64,000 bases of DNA, taken from assembly GCA_002633025.1 (NCBI GenBank), contig NMRB01000046.1, forward strand, positions 14,220 to 78,219, in the 5' to 3' direction. Positions 33,893 to 46,659 of this stretch are shown piece by piece (position 1 is the first letter of the stretch; the number at the start of each line of letters is the position of its first letter). The notes beneath the pieces are model-generated. The model saw only the letters and a program-made list of their open reading frames with translations. It had not been told where the DNA came from and did not search any database. Origin of the DNA: Notospermus geniculatus (Eukaryota > Nemertea > Pilidiophora > Heteronemertea > Lineidae). Both the position numbers and the translations under genes were made by a program.

Positions 33893-36002
33893 TTGGCTAA
33901 ACGTCCTGGAAAAACCATGAAAAATAAACGTTAAAGCACCTCGACGTTTTGAAAGTAAGAGCATTCAAATTACCTTGGATTAACGGACAGTTCCACTTTT
34001 GTAAACAGTCCGTTGATCGTAAAAGACCGACCGACTGAAGACCCCGTATCTAGTTTGATCGACACCAAAGTTTGGATGACACAGAGCACCTTCTTGTGAT
34101 TCATTACTGACGTTCTCATCAAGAAATCAGAAAACACGTAGAAGATTTACTCACCAGTCGCAGCGTGATGAAAAGCCGTGTTAGGCGTCTCGTCATGAAC
34201 TGATCAGGGAAGATAGACCGCCGCGTCCCGAGGGGATATCCCTTTGGTTGGATTTCACAACAGTGTGCGCAATCAACGCAAAATCGCCGTATTAGCCCAC
34301 ATACGTACATGTATGTCAAATGCCTGTACCACTTATTATTCTTCGGTTCTGGTCTGTTAATCACCGAAATATCAGTGACGTTTGAAGACAAAGACGACGC
34401 AGTTCAAGTGATAAAAATATGAAAGTGTGGTTTACAAAGCCCACAATGATTCCCGTGCGCTTTGAAGGGGGCGCTATTTGATATATCATTTGAATGTCAT
34501 GTTCTATGTTCTGGAGGGTGGCCTGATTTGCTGGGGTGTTTCTTTCTAAATGATGCAATGTTTGAGGAGTGCTTGTTATTTGGGGTACGACACCGTCAGC
34601 CAGGTTTGTCCGTCAGCCTGTCTGGTGGTTCTGCTCTGTGATTCGTGCCACGAACAACAGATGGCAGCCGGGTGCATCACATTTTGGCTCATAGTTCCAC
34701 TATCACTTTCGAGATGGCGACACCAATTCGCCGATCACTTGTACAAGTATTGGGGTGGAGTCCCTAATTATATAATTACATGTAATATCAAAAAGAGATA
34801 AGAGAGGACTCTCTTATCTATTTTTGTTAATATTCATATAGAAGACTGTGTTCAGAGACTATGCCAATTAGTAAACATGTTTTATTCTTGTATACTATTA
34901 TATTTACAACTCACCGGAAAACTCGGTTACATACATGTAACTGTATATTACAGCACCTTTGAAAAATACTACAATGTATATACATAATAGGCTTTAAATA
35001 CTATACATAGCACACTATACATTCCTCCCCATTTTGCCCACCCAATTTTGCTTATACCCACATTTTACCTTTTTGAGTAAAAGTTAGTAGGCCTACATCC
35101 AAATGTTTCCAAAAACGCTTTCGTCAAAACGTTCGTGCCGGGTTTCATGTCCTTGAAAAAGGTAACAAAAATCTTCTTCTACTGAGAAATTGCAAAAGGA
35201 AATGGCGATGGAATAGGCTAAATTAATAGTTGTGGGTGACACGGGTGTAGGTGAAATTAGGCAAAATGGGGTACACCGTCATGACTACATGTCAAAGAAG
35301 GGGGTCAACTTCTAGTGTCAACCCTACCGCTACTTTCTTTATCATAGAGTGGGCTATTGCGGCACTATGGTGCTGGCTGGGATCTCTGCCTACAGCGCTA
35401 ACGGTCAAATCATAGCCAGGAAGGCCCTATTACAACCAGGTAGAATCTATAATGTCCCCTGATATGTGATACTCCTCAACAATACATTTACGGATCAAGC
35501 GGCACCATTGAATAGGACTCTAGAGAGACCAAGACCCTTAATCCTGTGACAAACAATGCAAGGGGACATCAGGAAGACGGGGACATTAGATTCTATCACA
35601 CCTGCCCTGGGATAACACTCCTCTTGCAGTGTTTGTCGGCCCTGGTGTTACATCTGTCAGTGTTCTCGTTCTGGTCAGTGTTTCTCCTAAGAAACGCTGG
35701 TAGACAGATCGCTGACACGTTTCTCTGTGTGTCGTCCATTGTCAAGTCCGGCGTATTCCGTCAGACGATAGTTGACGAACACTATCACAAATGGGGAACA
35801 TCAACGGTTCCTGTACACCAGCGCCCGTTCGAAGGCCTAGCGTGCAGAAGAGCTGTCGGGACACTCTAGGTGGCAGCAGCCGTTGTCGTAATGGTTTTTC
35901 CCATTGGAAGACATGTGGTGGCTTTTATTGGGTCAGACCACCGGTTCTGCCGGCCTGGCTCACAGAGGTGCAAGTTTAGAGCCTGAGTCTACCACAACCA
36001 AG
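33893..36002. other. 5' flank of paralogue B and 3' flank of paralogue C
   Basis: 33.96-34.70 kb is the duplicate of 29.76-30.53 kb. At 34910-34935, AACTCACCGG then AAACTCGGTTAC resembles the 3' edge of the A and B units, marking the start of the C unit. 35.0-36.0 kb shows no supported exon. A GGTGGCAGCAGC motif lies at 35869-35880. Confidence 0.45.
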
Positions 36003-39000
36003 TCAAAGTCTCCATGACAGCAAATCAAAGTTTCCGGAATGCACTGAATCATAACCGCTCTCCCTCTCAGCCCGAGATCGTCCGCGGGATTTGCCCTTCA
36101 CGCCACCGTCAACCTGCACGGGACGTCTGAGGTCGGCGAACTCAGCGACGACGTCGTCCTCGTCGTCTTCTACCCCCCTCCCCGGACTCGAGTCGTTGTT
36201 GCCCTCGCCGCTCTAAAAATAAAGTGACCAACTCGTTAGAACATGATGAAACCACAATGCCGTTGCGTTTCGCGCCTGCGGTTCCACAGGCCAGGAATGG
36301 CCACCCTAACAATCAAGATCAATGCAAATGCAGTAGGAATTTTTGGGGGCATGTTTGTCCTTCTGGGTCACCTCTATGCATTTTGTGTTTGCTGGGATTG
36401 GTGGGGACTGAGTACTCAGGACGACCAATGGGCTTAGAGGGATCGTAGGGAAGGCGGTTTCTCTCGCCAATCTCGTACCCAGATCTACCTCATCCGAGGA
36501 TATCATTCTCTGGAAAGGGCTGCGACTTGTCCAAAATTTCTGGACAACCGCTGGCAGCGTGCCAAAATGTTTGTTTCACACAATATTTCGTTCTTCGATG
36601 ACTGAAAATATCATATATGCCTAAAGAGCCATATAATACACCAAAAACACGAAGTTGTTTGAGTATTAGGGCAATTTCAAACGAATAGTTTAGTTGGGAA
36701 CATCATGCCGCGGGTGCCAGCTTCGGTGTGATTCGCCTCATAAATTAGTACATCGCGCATGCGCAGTATTCCTGAAGTCGTCAGCCCTTTCCAGTGGTGT
36801 TGTAGGAACGTAAACCCACTGGGGACGAGTTTGTTCTCTCGCATGATTCTTCACGGTATACGGTAAAAAGGTACAGGTAAAAAAGGTATAGGTAAGAAAG
36901 GTACGGTAAAAAAGGTATGGGTAAAAAAGGTACTAGGTAATAAAGGTACTAGGTAAAAAAGGTACAGGTAAAAAAGGTACTAGGTAAAAAAGGTAATAGG
37001 TAATAAAGGTACTAGGTAAAAAAGGTACAGGTAAACAGGATACTAGGTAAAAAAGGTACAAGGTTAAATTTTGTGTTGAATTTGCAAGCATGCTGCATTG
37101 TAGTCTCCCGGGGCAGCCGTAGTGCCGCACCTCTTTCAAATCGCTGCGCCACTAACGTCTGCCACAAATAGCCAGGAATGTCATGTTTCGCCGCCAGGTG
37201 CCACTACCCAAGTGGGAATATTTTCACTTCGCGAATGGCCAATCACCGATCAGCTTACATCGGGTGTTCGGCACCTGTGTAACTGGGGAAAACAACAGCG
37301 TACAAATGCGATTGTGAAAAACCGAATGCATTGCTTGGTCACGTGGGCTGCTACAACGAATCAGGAAACGTCTTAAGGATTTGCCTGGATATGGTCCGAT
37401 TCGATCTCTGATTCGTCAGTATCTTACAGCGCCATCTGGCAACCAAACCTGACTTTTGATGCCAAATGGTGCAGTCGTTGAAATGGCGGGAAACGGTATG
37501 AGACGACTGCATATGGAGTCTAGCTGCATTGGATCATCCAGAACTTTGCAAATTGGACCTTAAACCTTTGACGTCATACCCGTATCCGATACCTCATCCG
37601 ATACGGGCATTTTTTCTACAGCCCAAGTCACGGCGCCTGACTCTCATACCCCCTTATTCCTGTTGCCTTCCAAATATTCAACCTTCGAATTGCTTTTTAT
37701 TTTGATAACTAGTGATATAATGAAAACTAAGAAAGAAAACGTTATATGGAGGATATGGATTGTAAGGTGTTCAGACGGCTGGGGGTGAGGAGTATGACTC
37801 TGAAGGTTGGTCAGAATAGGAGAGGACAGTCAAGAGGTGCCCCACCCCAACCTGAGTACCCAAGAGGGGATAAAGGGTCTGACTACAAAACAAAGAATAG
37901 TTATGTGAAACTTGTAAAATGACTTTAAAACAATAAAACTAATAATAAAAACATTGATACGGTTTCCGATGCGCCTTTTTAAACAGAATTTGCAAAGTTC
38001 TGGATAATCCAATGCATATAGCAAATTCAAGACAAAATTTCCTCTTGTACCTTTTTTACCTAATTCCTTTTTTTTCTGTACCTTTTTTACCTGGTACCTT
38101 TATTACCTAGTACCTTTTTTACCTAGTACCTTTTTTACCTGTACCTTTTTTACCTAGTACCTTTATTACCTAGTACCTTTTTTACCCATACCTTTTTTAC
38201 CGTCCCTTTTTTACCTATACCTTTTTTACCTGTACCTTTTTTACCTACATTCATTTTTCACCATGTTACTCGCCGACAAGTGACAGAGGGTACTGTACCT
38301 GTGTCACAAGTTTCTATGAAGCTCAGGGCGGCTGTTCCGGATTTAAAATGAACCATAAGAAAACTAAAGCGGTGATGGTTTTTTTACCTGAATTGCCACG
38401 GCGAAAGGCAAGATTAGTGTTTCCTTCAACTGCTTCAGAGTAACCGCCCCCTCGAGGTCGTTTAGGTCAAGATGTTTTACCAGACGAAATGTCCTCCCAC
38501 AGCATTTTTTCTCACTGTTCAAGTCCGTGCTGGGAATGACCTGATAAAAAATGGCAATTCCTTCATTTCGACAATGTTTGCACGCACCGTCCATATGGGG
38601 GGGGGGGGGGCAACGAAACCTACAGTATGCGCAAAAAGGACGCCTTTTGTGCCACTGAACAAAATTAGGTATGGAATGAAATCTGAAAACAGCAGGTCAT
38701 CCCAAACACAATGGGTCTTCTTTACTGACGTCACGAATAACACCAAAATAGATGACTCGGATCTTTATCTATTTTTGATAGTACTCAACAACAGGTTTGA
38801 TGCGAAAAAACAACAATTTGTGTATACTACGTTTCAATAATCGTCTATAGGCGGCCGTCCTTTGTTCTGCTTCAATAGTGACATACCGGTACTGTCGATT
38901 GACCTATCCAAAAATTGATCACCACCTGTAAGCTGATTGGCTCATCCCACTCAAATGCGTGACGGGGAAAACCACCACGTCTTGTGACATGGCATTTCAA

Positions 39001-41604
39001 AGGATAATTACATTCCGAATATGGTAGTTTAATTATTACAAACCCTGGTGCATGTATCTTCTTTAACTCTCCAGCAAGGCGACAATACATCCAAAATTAT
39101 CTCAATGTCTGCCTTGTCACTGAGTGTTCTATTAGCATCAGCGCAGTTCGTAACAATCGACTTTTTGTTATACTGAAAGAGACAGATACCAGGGAGTTTA
39201 TTAGGCATGTGCAAAAGTTAAGAATGTCCCCCTCTAAAAAGTGTCCGCTTCTATTGTTCAATGTCAGATTAAGCTGCATGGCTATCTAGAAACCAAATCA
39301 CCAGAGATTAGAATTGTAACAATAGGATCTTTTGTTCCTGGGACAGATTTTCCTGGGGACATTCTTTCCTTTCACACCTGCTTCAATTCAGATGCGTTTC
39401 AGAATAACTTTCCATTGTATCGCAGTTGAAAAGAGGTCAATCAATGACATTTAGGAATGGGAGAATTTATTGCCGTTAGGGGCCACCACCAGTTAGCGGC
39501 CCCCCGAATCAAGGATTTTGACGTCACAAAGACGAATGCACCATGACGTAACGTGGAGGCCATGACTTACGTCTGTGACGTCAAATTTTGTGACGTTTTA
39601 GGCGGCCTCTAACGGCAGTAAAGTCTCCCATAATTGCTAAATCAACCCAATTCTCATGATTTTTGGAGGATGTTGAAATTTGTGTTTTTGACGCCCGCCC
39701 CCTCCCCACCGCAGCAGCAACAGTGAATACTTTGAGTAACAGCAGAAATAAACAGGTGGGCTGTTAAAATTACCTCTTTTTCTAACTTTTCCACATCTTC
39801 ACCATAGCTTCCGATTTCCCTATAGACACAGACGTCCACCACAATTTGCCTTGTTTGGGTGGTCAGGAGGGAGCCCAAGACGCACACTTTTAAAGGGCAA
39901 GGCGCTGAAAATGTCGATAAAACTATGACATCATCAATTTTCCAATTGGATGAGTCAGAAAAGGATAATATGACATCGCCAATTTCGCACTCAAAAGCAA
40001 GACGTTTGGCTCTTCTTTTTTTTTTGCAAAGAAAAACTTAAAGCCTCACTGTATTGAATTTGAAAAACGCAAATCATCGCCGCGATTCTTGACGTCAGTG
40101 CACGACGTCACGACGCCAGCGTAGTGTAAAATGTACTGCGCTCCACCTGAATACATTAGGGCTCTCTCTGCAGTTTTTGTTCAATGTGTGCTGAAACATA
40201 TGCCTTGATTCTCTGAAGTACGTATCAGACAATCATTTTGGGGACCTTCATAAGCTATGAGACCTCTAATGTGCTCTCTCCTAACTTTTGAAAATATCGT
40301 TAAATTCAATACAGTGGGGCTTTAAGATCAACCCACGCTCGAAATACCTTTTACCTTCTAAGAGTAGGCGTTTTTGAATTTGTGAAAAACCAACTAACTT
40401 TGTGAATACTTTCAAATGGGCAACACATTGGAGGCCAATGCTTTGACAAGTGAAAGAAAGCTTCCTCGTTGTTGAGTTTATTCATTTTGGGGGGTAAAAG
40501 TTGTTAAACGACTGTTGTCCTAAGAGCAATGTTCAACAAGTACACACGGAGGTCCCCTGTTATTTGCCACTGATCGATCGAGGACCATCAATACTCTAGC
40601 AATACTCTTAGGGTACACCAAATGATTCGTTTGGGAGGATGGCGTTAAAACACAGGAACTTGTACCTAATGCCGTATTAGGGTTAGAATGTTTAGCAGAC
40701 CTAGTAGCAACCCTAATTAGGCCTTTAATCAAGGAAGCATATGTACACGCAGTGTTAACAGGCTACTTTCATTTCATATGTTATTTACGTTACCTAATCT
40801 ACTGTAAATGGTGATGTAAAAGGTGATATGGTGGGTGTAAAGCTTGTACTATTTGTGACTAGACATAACTATAGCCTATTCCTGAAATAAACACCTCACC
40901 AAAAGTAAATTTCTAGTTTCCCCTGTTACTAATGACCATTGGTCTTTTTCTAAAGTAAATCCAACATAGAGCACAAAGAACGACACACAAAATGATAACC
41001 AAAGAAAGAGAAAGCACAAAAATTGACACACAAAATGACGATAACAGGAAGTCAATTTCCAGACTCTTAGCAAATTTTCGACCCCAACCGGGGTCTTCTT
41101 CAGGCTGGCACTTTCAAGTCGAGCTACCAGAAGTGTAATCAAACTTGTTCTCCAACTATTGTCTATTTCTACACGATGCATTATGCAGAATGATTTTGGC
41201 TGATTAGATGTAAATTTTTCATTTTTATGTCATGTTTTATTATGGTCATTATGTTTACCACTTACTGTCAAGCGCTGCTGGCAATTTATTTTAAAGCTGA
41301 ACACAAAATGATAAAATACGTATAAAGTCGTCTCCGAATTTTATCTCAGTCTCCGAAAATTCGGAGACGACTTTCTACATCTAGAGTAAATCCATGCGAT
41401 GATGACTGCAGACTATCATCTGTGATATTAAACTGCAAGATATCATCACTCTGTTCTTTGGCAGGGACAGAGGGCAGGGAAATCCTATTGTTATGCGTGA
41501 ATGAACTAAATTAAGAGTATCAATGTGCTTGTCTGTTAGTTTTAGGATTTTTTCAAACCATAAGAGCCTATATGGCATAATAAAGTCTCACCTGAGCTTG
41601 CCAT
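36003..41604 (-). CDS. Unrecognised tandem family, paralogue C (211 aa, diverged)
   Basis: Five exons in phase: 41592-41604, 39774-39904, 39044-39172, 38388-38540, 36003-36212. The start exon is again 13 bases (MASS plus one base) in an excellent context, GCCAAGATGG. Exon 2 gives KVCVLGSLLTTQ, then VVDVCVYREIGSYGEDVEKL. Exon 3 has NCADANRTLSDKADIEI. Exon 4 begins VIPSTDLNSEKKCCG. The last exon is mixed-charge (VEDDEDDVVAEFADL, GKSRGRSRAERESG) and ends LLSWRL. Exons 2-3 are clearly homologous to A and B; exon 4 and the tail have diverged strongly. Shared phases make this a real third copy. Function is unknown. Confidence 0.72.
36859..38247. mobile_element. Foldback element with minisatellite arms (GGTAAAAAAGGTAC repeats)
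   Basis: The left arm (about 36859-37065) is an array of GGTAAAAAAGGTAC[TA]-type words. The right arm (about 38045-38247) is the same array inverted, ACCTTTTTTACC. Just inside, AATTTTGTGTTGAATTTGC and GCAAATTCAAGACAAAATT are also inverted. This matches the structure of Foldback-type transposons, whose inverted ends are internally repetitive. It fills most of intron 4 of paralogue C. No transposase was seen. Confidence 0.8.
39455..39632. mobile_element. Foldback element with GGGAGAATTTATTGCCGTTA ends
   Basis: GGGAGA...TGCCGTTAGGGGCC at the left faces GGCGGCCTCTAACGGCA...TCTCCC at the right, with TGACGTCA words inside. A related element is at 58968-59185. It lies in intron 2 of paralogue C. 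Confidence 0.65.
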
Positions 41605-41712
41605 CTTGGCTACACTACTTCCTATAAATACCATGAAAAATATATATTTGCTGCCTTGTGACACTTTGGAAGTGAAAGCATTCGAATTACCATAGAAACG
41701 AGGTATTACTGG

Positions 41713-42095
41713 CAGGCGCGTGTCCAGAGGGGGGGTCCAGGGGGTCCGGACCCCCCGCTGCTCGCGCTGGCCATAGATTTTTTTACCCATATTACTTCAA
41801 GCGAGCATGAAATACAGGGAGATCGGGGCAAGTAGGCGAGGGGTCTAGTGTGTTCTCGAAACTTCGGACCCCTACCCGCTACAGTTCTGCTATGAGTAAG
41901 CCCATGAGGTAGTCTATATCCGTTGTCGGGTGCGGCGGATGCGACCAGGTTCACTCAGTCAAGACATGTTCAAGGCTGAAATGCTGGGAAATGGCGTCTT
42001 CGGTGCGCAGATTTTACAAAATTTTCTCCCTCTCATTCTCGACGACCCTCAATCCCCTGGACCCCCCTCTGCTCGAAATCCTGGACACGCCCCTG
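41713..42095. mobile_element. Foldback element with GGCGTGTCCAG-type ends
   Basis: CAGGCGCGTGTCCAGAGGG at the left and CTGGACACGCCCCTG at the right are inverted. GGGTCCAGGGG and CCCCTGGACCC are also paired. It lies about 110 bases upstream of the paralogue C start codon. Confidence 0.7.
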
Positions 42096-42884
42096 ACTGG
42101 TGTAACATTTTTGAATGCTCCACATCTGTGAGAGTTCTCCAACTATTGTCTGACACTAGAAAAAGCTGCGACTTGACAGTTGGTGACCCACAGAGAAACG
42201 TGTCGATCTATCTGAACTGATCGACAGCGTTTCCAAAACAGTAAGGGGAAGACTGTTATGCACCTACATATCACACATGACGCTGGGTGTTGTAAGAAAA
42301 GGTGAACGTTTCTCTCAACACCTCATCTCCGCATCTGTGACACTAGAGGCTTTGAAGATAGCCGAGTGTAGACTAGGCCTAGGTACCTTTCTGCCGACAT
42401 AAAGGAATGATTCCCGGGAATGATTGCACAACATGTACAGTGAGTTCTACCTACACTCAAATCTGGTCGCAAGAACTGAAGACTGATTGACAAATGCAAT
42501 AAAATCTGGTTTGGTCAAGACATCGAAGGCTCAGTGATACAAATTGCCTCCCATAGTGCCCCTCTCATCAGGAGAAATAAGACAATGTACAGAATTTACT
42601 TACGGTACATGAACTTGACCCACACGTTCAGCACACACCCATCAACTCATGAATGCCAACAAGGAAGAGTTGTACCATAGCAACAATGGGGAATGGGAAG
42701 TCCCAAAGATTTCACAGAATATATTAATAGTTTGGTATTTTCAGGCTTTTGTATCTTACACTTTGTACTTTAGTGTAATAACAAAAATAGATAAGAGAGG
42801 ATCTCACGCACCCAGGGAAAACCTAGCTGTGTGCCAAATATAGCATTGTCAGCTCTGATGACATCATTGGGTGAATGTCTAATA

Positions 42885-43063
42885 TACAGTGGAACCTCTT
42901 TATTAAGGACACCTTCGGGACTGGTAGTTGATGTCCTCGATTGACAGGCGTCCTGATTACACAGGTCAAAATGAATAGAAATGATGCATTTGGGACTGAA
43001 CTTTGGTGTCCTTAGAGAGGTGTCCTCCTGGCAGAGGTGTCCGTTAAGAGAGGTTTCACTGTA
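42885..43063. mobile_element. TA-flanked MITE with ACAGTGGAACCTCT ends
   Basis: The left edge TACAGTGGAACCTCTTTATT and the right edge GAGAGGTTTCACTGTAC are inverted, with TA at both edges. The interior repeats GTGTCCT and its relatives. It fits a Tc1/mariner-type non-autonomous element (inference). Confidence 0.75.
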
Positions 43064-44445
43064 CAGCAGCAGGAAACTGGGGTGCACTATGAAATACTGA
43101 GCTTATGAAGAGAGTTGCTCACTCTGTGATTGGGAGACATTTGGGGACCATCACAGCAGCGCGGCGGGGACGCATGGGAAAAAAGATGGCCTGGGCCTAC
43201 ACGGTTTTCAAGCCATCTGCCCCTCAAAAGCTGGAAAAACTCATTGAAAATGGAAAAATTTCTTCAGCCCTTGTGAACACTAACTATATCAGTATGCCAC
43301 GCCTCTGCGCAAGGCATTTAGGCCAGGTTTTTGTCCACTTGAAACAATGTATTCCGCTATGACGCAGGTCAGTGACAGCACGGCACGTGCAGGCAGTGTG
43401 CAGTGATGGCGGATTTTTCAAACGCCGATATTTCAACTCGTGATAAAATGGAATTTTCACAGCTTTTTTGGACTGAAACTTGCCTTATTTATCATAAAAG
43501 TATCCAGAGAGCGTTGCACATGTTTTGAATGTGCAAAAGGGCGAACTTGCGCTCGCTTATCTATTTTTGGTGATACGCCCAGACATACGTACAGTGCAGA
43601 TTGGGTTTGTGAGACAGGGCAAGGGGTCTGAGGTATGACACTTTTGATTGACATGTGGAGCCTTGTTTTAGCCCTAACCTTTTGGCGCCACTGACGAGAC
43701 TGGTTCTACGTCTTCTCACTGGTCGTGATCCGGGGTCGTGATATGGATTATTTTGGTTCTACTGCTCCACTGCAGATGGCGCCAGCTGCCGAGGGGCGGT
43801 GGTGTGTAAGGAAATGATGTCCCCAGGAAAAACTGTCCTAGGAACAATGTTCCTATTGTTACATTGTAATCTCTGGTGACTGGTTTCCATTCGTGAATAA
43901 AGATGACAAGTTGTCAACAAAAATGTAATCAACTAATGCGTAGTATTAATTAATTATACAGGGCCTAATAATAGCATCCTACGCTGAATGAGAAACGAAT
44001 TCGGTTCTCATGTCCCTTCTTTTGAAGATAAGGTCTGCACCGCGACAACTTACAGGATTCTCAGGTTATTCTCACAAAAAAACAAGTGGCACACCGTTAT
44101 CATCGGTTTTTCTATGCAGTAGAACATTTTCTTGGGACGTCCTGTACAAATTCAAGTGCTTGTTATTGTTTACTCATCGTGAATATATGGCGCGAAATTT
44201 CCACGTGCTGACATGCGCATTCGTCATTATTTTCCCGCGAATTCATACCACGTGACCAGAATATTGTTCCAATGAATGAGGTCAGCGGTAACATCAAAGA
44301 AGATACTGCTCGCTGATTGGCTGATCGTGTAAATCCCGAGGTCACTTGACATCGCTTTGTGTGGGGAGAGTAAGTTTTCCGGAACCACGAGGTTTTTGTG
44401 TTAGCTGGGAGAAAATTCTACAAAATAAGGCAAAAATACCGATTT

Positions 44446-45997
44446 ATGATGTTTGCAAGTATGGAATTTGACGACAATAACTTCTTGCTGTATTCCCGGC
44501 GTCCGAAGCGGCTGAAATATGACGGGGATCGGCTGTGCAAAGGTTTTATTCAGCCTGGACAAAAGTCGCTTGAGCTTGAGGGAATCATCAGCGTTTTGAA
44601 AGAATATCACGATTATGAAGGCGGCATAAACTGCAGCATTTGCGGTGAGTTAAGCCGATTTCTCACACAATTTGTGTCATATTTATATCTACAAGTGTGT
44701 TGATGTGTTTTCAACGTCCTGTCGACTCTGATATGCCTGTAGTTTCCTTGCACGAAGTGCTGGAAATGTACGTCATTTATGTCAAAATCGCAACCCACGC
44801 CATGTTGTTGTTTTGCGTGTTGATTCATCATCATCATCTCTCTTCGCCACCTTAGAACCCAAACTGCACCAAATCAGTCAATGTCATTAACTGTTAATTA
44901 CAGTTTTAGTGTCTTTTGTATAATTGGTCCCCCTCCCAAACTGAACTGAAGTTAATTAAAACGTTGATTTCCCTACAAAGCTTCATGAGTAAACACTCAT
45001 GAAGCAGAGATTCTGAGACAGATGGAGGTGTAAATTTGCATATTATAATTAGCTGCCATTGATAAATAAAATTGGGTCAGTGATAGTAGTACTATAGTAC
45101 TATTATTGTAGTGATTGTAAAATAGGTCAAACCAATTCTCTGTCCAAGCCTTTGCCTTGGGGATTGTCAGCAGCTGAAACCACTGTGTTGCTGAATGAGC
45201 AAGAAAATTAACCCATAGACAACCGCTACATTTGCTAAATGCTTTTCCATCGACTGCCAGCAGGGCCAGATCCAGGGTTAGGAATTAGGGGGAAACCCTG
45301 AGGGCAAAGCCCTCAGTTGGCGCAGGTGCGCACACATGATGGGGAGTCCGGGGGCCTCCCCCTGGAAAATTTGAAAAATCAAAGCTCTGAGATGCGATTT
45401 CCCAGCATCTTAGACATGAAATAATAGAAAATCTAGACGACTCTTCAAAAAAAATGCAGTAAAAAATCATTGCCCCGCAGAAAATAGGGGGGCACGTGCC
45501 CCATGGGGCCATGTGCCCCCCTCTAGATCCGGGCCTGGCCAGAATGGAAAAATGTTGACATTGCAAATAGGCCTACACTCATTTTGTGAAAACCTTAGTT
45601 TCAACGACAATATTTACTGATTTTCTGTGCTGTCAGGCTGTTTTCTCATACCCCACCTCTGATTGCAGGTAAACTCTACAAGAGTAAAGTCTGCTTCACG
45701 AAGCATTTGTGGGAGCACAGCGTTTACTGGGATCAGTTTGATGGGGAGAAGAACCAGGACCGGGTCCTCTCGATACAGGCAGCGTTGATCTTATACAGCG
45801 GCCACAAGCACGACAACAGCAATGACAATCACGACGACCCGATTTCCAACCTTCTTGTTACATCCCCGCAGCATCACGAGAAAAAGAAGGATTTGAACGG
45901 CAACGAAATACGCACCAGGAGCCCACGGAAAGTCGCATCACCATCAAAGCGTAAAAAATCATCGAGTATTTCTGAGATGGAGACAAGGCCATGCTGA
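44446..45997 (+). CDS. Single C2H2 zinc-finger protein (175 aa)
   Basis: Two exons, 44446-44644 and 45669-45997, joined in phase inside the finger itself. The first in-frame ATG is at 44446, with others at 44449 and 44461. Residues 1-60 include LLYSRRPKRLKYDG and LEGIISVLKEYHDYEGG. The finger spans CSICGKLYKSKV...HLWEHSVYW, with Cys-x2-Cys and His-x3-His spacing, at about residues 63-84. It is followed by DRVLSIQAALILYSG, a His/Asn/Asp-rich stretch, and a basic Ser-rich tail with SPRKVASPSKRKKSSS, which could be a nuclear localisation signal. A single finger flanked by conserved-looking sequence may bind protein or nucleic acid. I do not recognise the orthologue, so no symbol is given. Confidence 0.82.
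45262..45540. mobile_element. Foldback element with GGCCAGATCC ends in the zinc-finger gene intron
   Basis: GGGCCAGATCCAGGGTT at the left and TAGATCCGGGCCTGGCC at the right are inverted. The interior has palindromes CCCTGAGGGCAAAGCCCTCAG and GGGGCACGTGCCCC. It lies in the single intron of the zinc-finger gene. Confidence 0.65.
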
Positions 45998-46106
45998 ATT
46001 GGAGACAATCACCGCAGAGATTGGGCAGAGACAAGATCTGGGAGACCTATATCTGGTTGTTCCTCTATCTAAAAATTAAATCCCAAGGGAAAACACAAAA
46101 TGTACT

Positions 46107-46304
46107 GGTAATAGATCTAAATTTAGCATGTAATATATCTAAATTTAGCATGTAATAATCTAAATTTAGCATGTAATAGATCTAAATTTACCATGTAATA
46201 GATCTAAATTTACCATGTAATAGATCTAAATTTACCATGTAATAGATCTAAATTGTACCATGTAATAGATCTAAATTTACCATGTAATAGATCTAAAGTT
46301 ACCG
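46107..46304 (+). repeat. About nine copies of a 22-bp TAATAGATCTAAATTTA repeat
   Basis: Units such as ATAGATCTAAATTTACCATGTA repeat with small changes in the 3' UTR of the zinc-finger gene. Unit length varies from 20 to 24 bases. Confidence 0.85.
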
Positions 46305-46552
46305 GGTACCATGCAATTTCCAGGGATGCTTGGCAGTCCTCTGCATGTACCTCCCAAGTTTTGTCTCCAGTATATCCAACTAATACCATATTCTGTGTGC
46401 TCCCTCAATTATTTTGGGATCTGTCAATCATGTATTGGATTTCAAGGCATTGTGACGTGCTCAAGCTTCTGATATCGTCGGCTTGCGATGTTATTTCTGC
46501 TTGTGGTATGTTTGAATATATACGGGTGGTGCTCTGTGCCTAATTACTATGA

Positions 46553-46558
46553 AATAAA
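46553..46558 (+). terminator. Polyadenylation signal of the zinc-finger gene
   Basis: AATAAA lies about 556 bases after the stop codon at 45995-45997, a plausible 3' end signal that puts the 22-bp repeat array inside the 3' UTR. Confidence 0.5.
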
Positions 46559-46659
46559 CCGGTGAATCTGTGTTGTATGTGATGTTCAAAATACTATATT
46601 ATCACTCTTGTCTTCCTTAGAGTTAGAGATTATGTAACAATGTCATAAGCTCATTTTTA

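Larger units (their letters stand above)
41605..44445. other. Spacer between paralogue C and the zinc-finger gene
   Basis: It contains the foldback at 41713-42095, a MITE at 42885-43063, and a segment at about 43810-43890 that is an inverted relative of 39285-39390. The divergent promoters of paralogue C (left) and the zinc-finger gene (right) must lie here. No other exon is supported. Confidence 0.5.

Noticed and set aside
25789-41604. Distant resemblance of the A/B/C family to integrin alpha thigh domains
   Set aside because: Conserved integrin cysteines, FG-GAP repeats, signal peptide and membrane segment are absent.
43105-43362. 85-codon plus-strand open frame
   Set aside because: There is no recognisable motif and it lies next to a MITE, in a spacer with no matching exon nearby.
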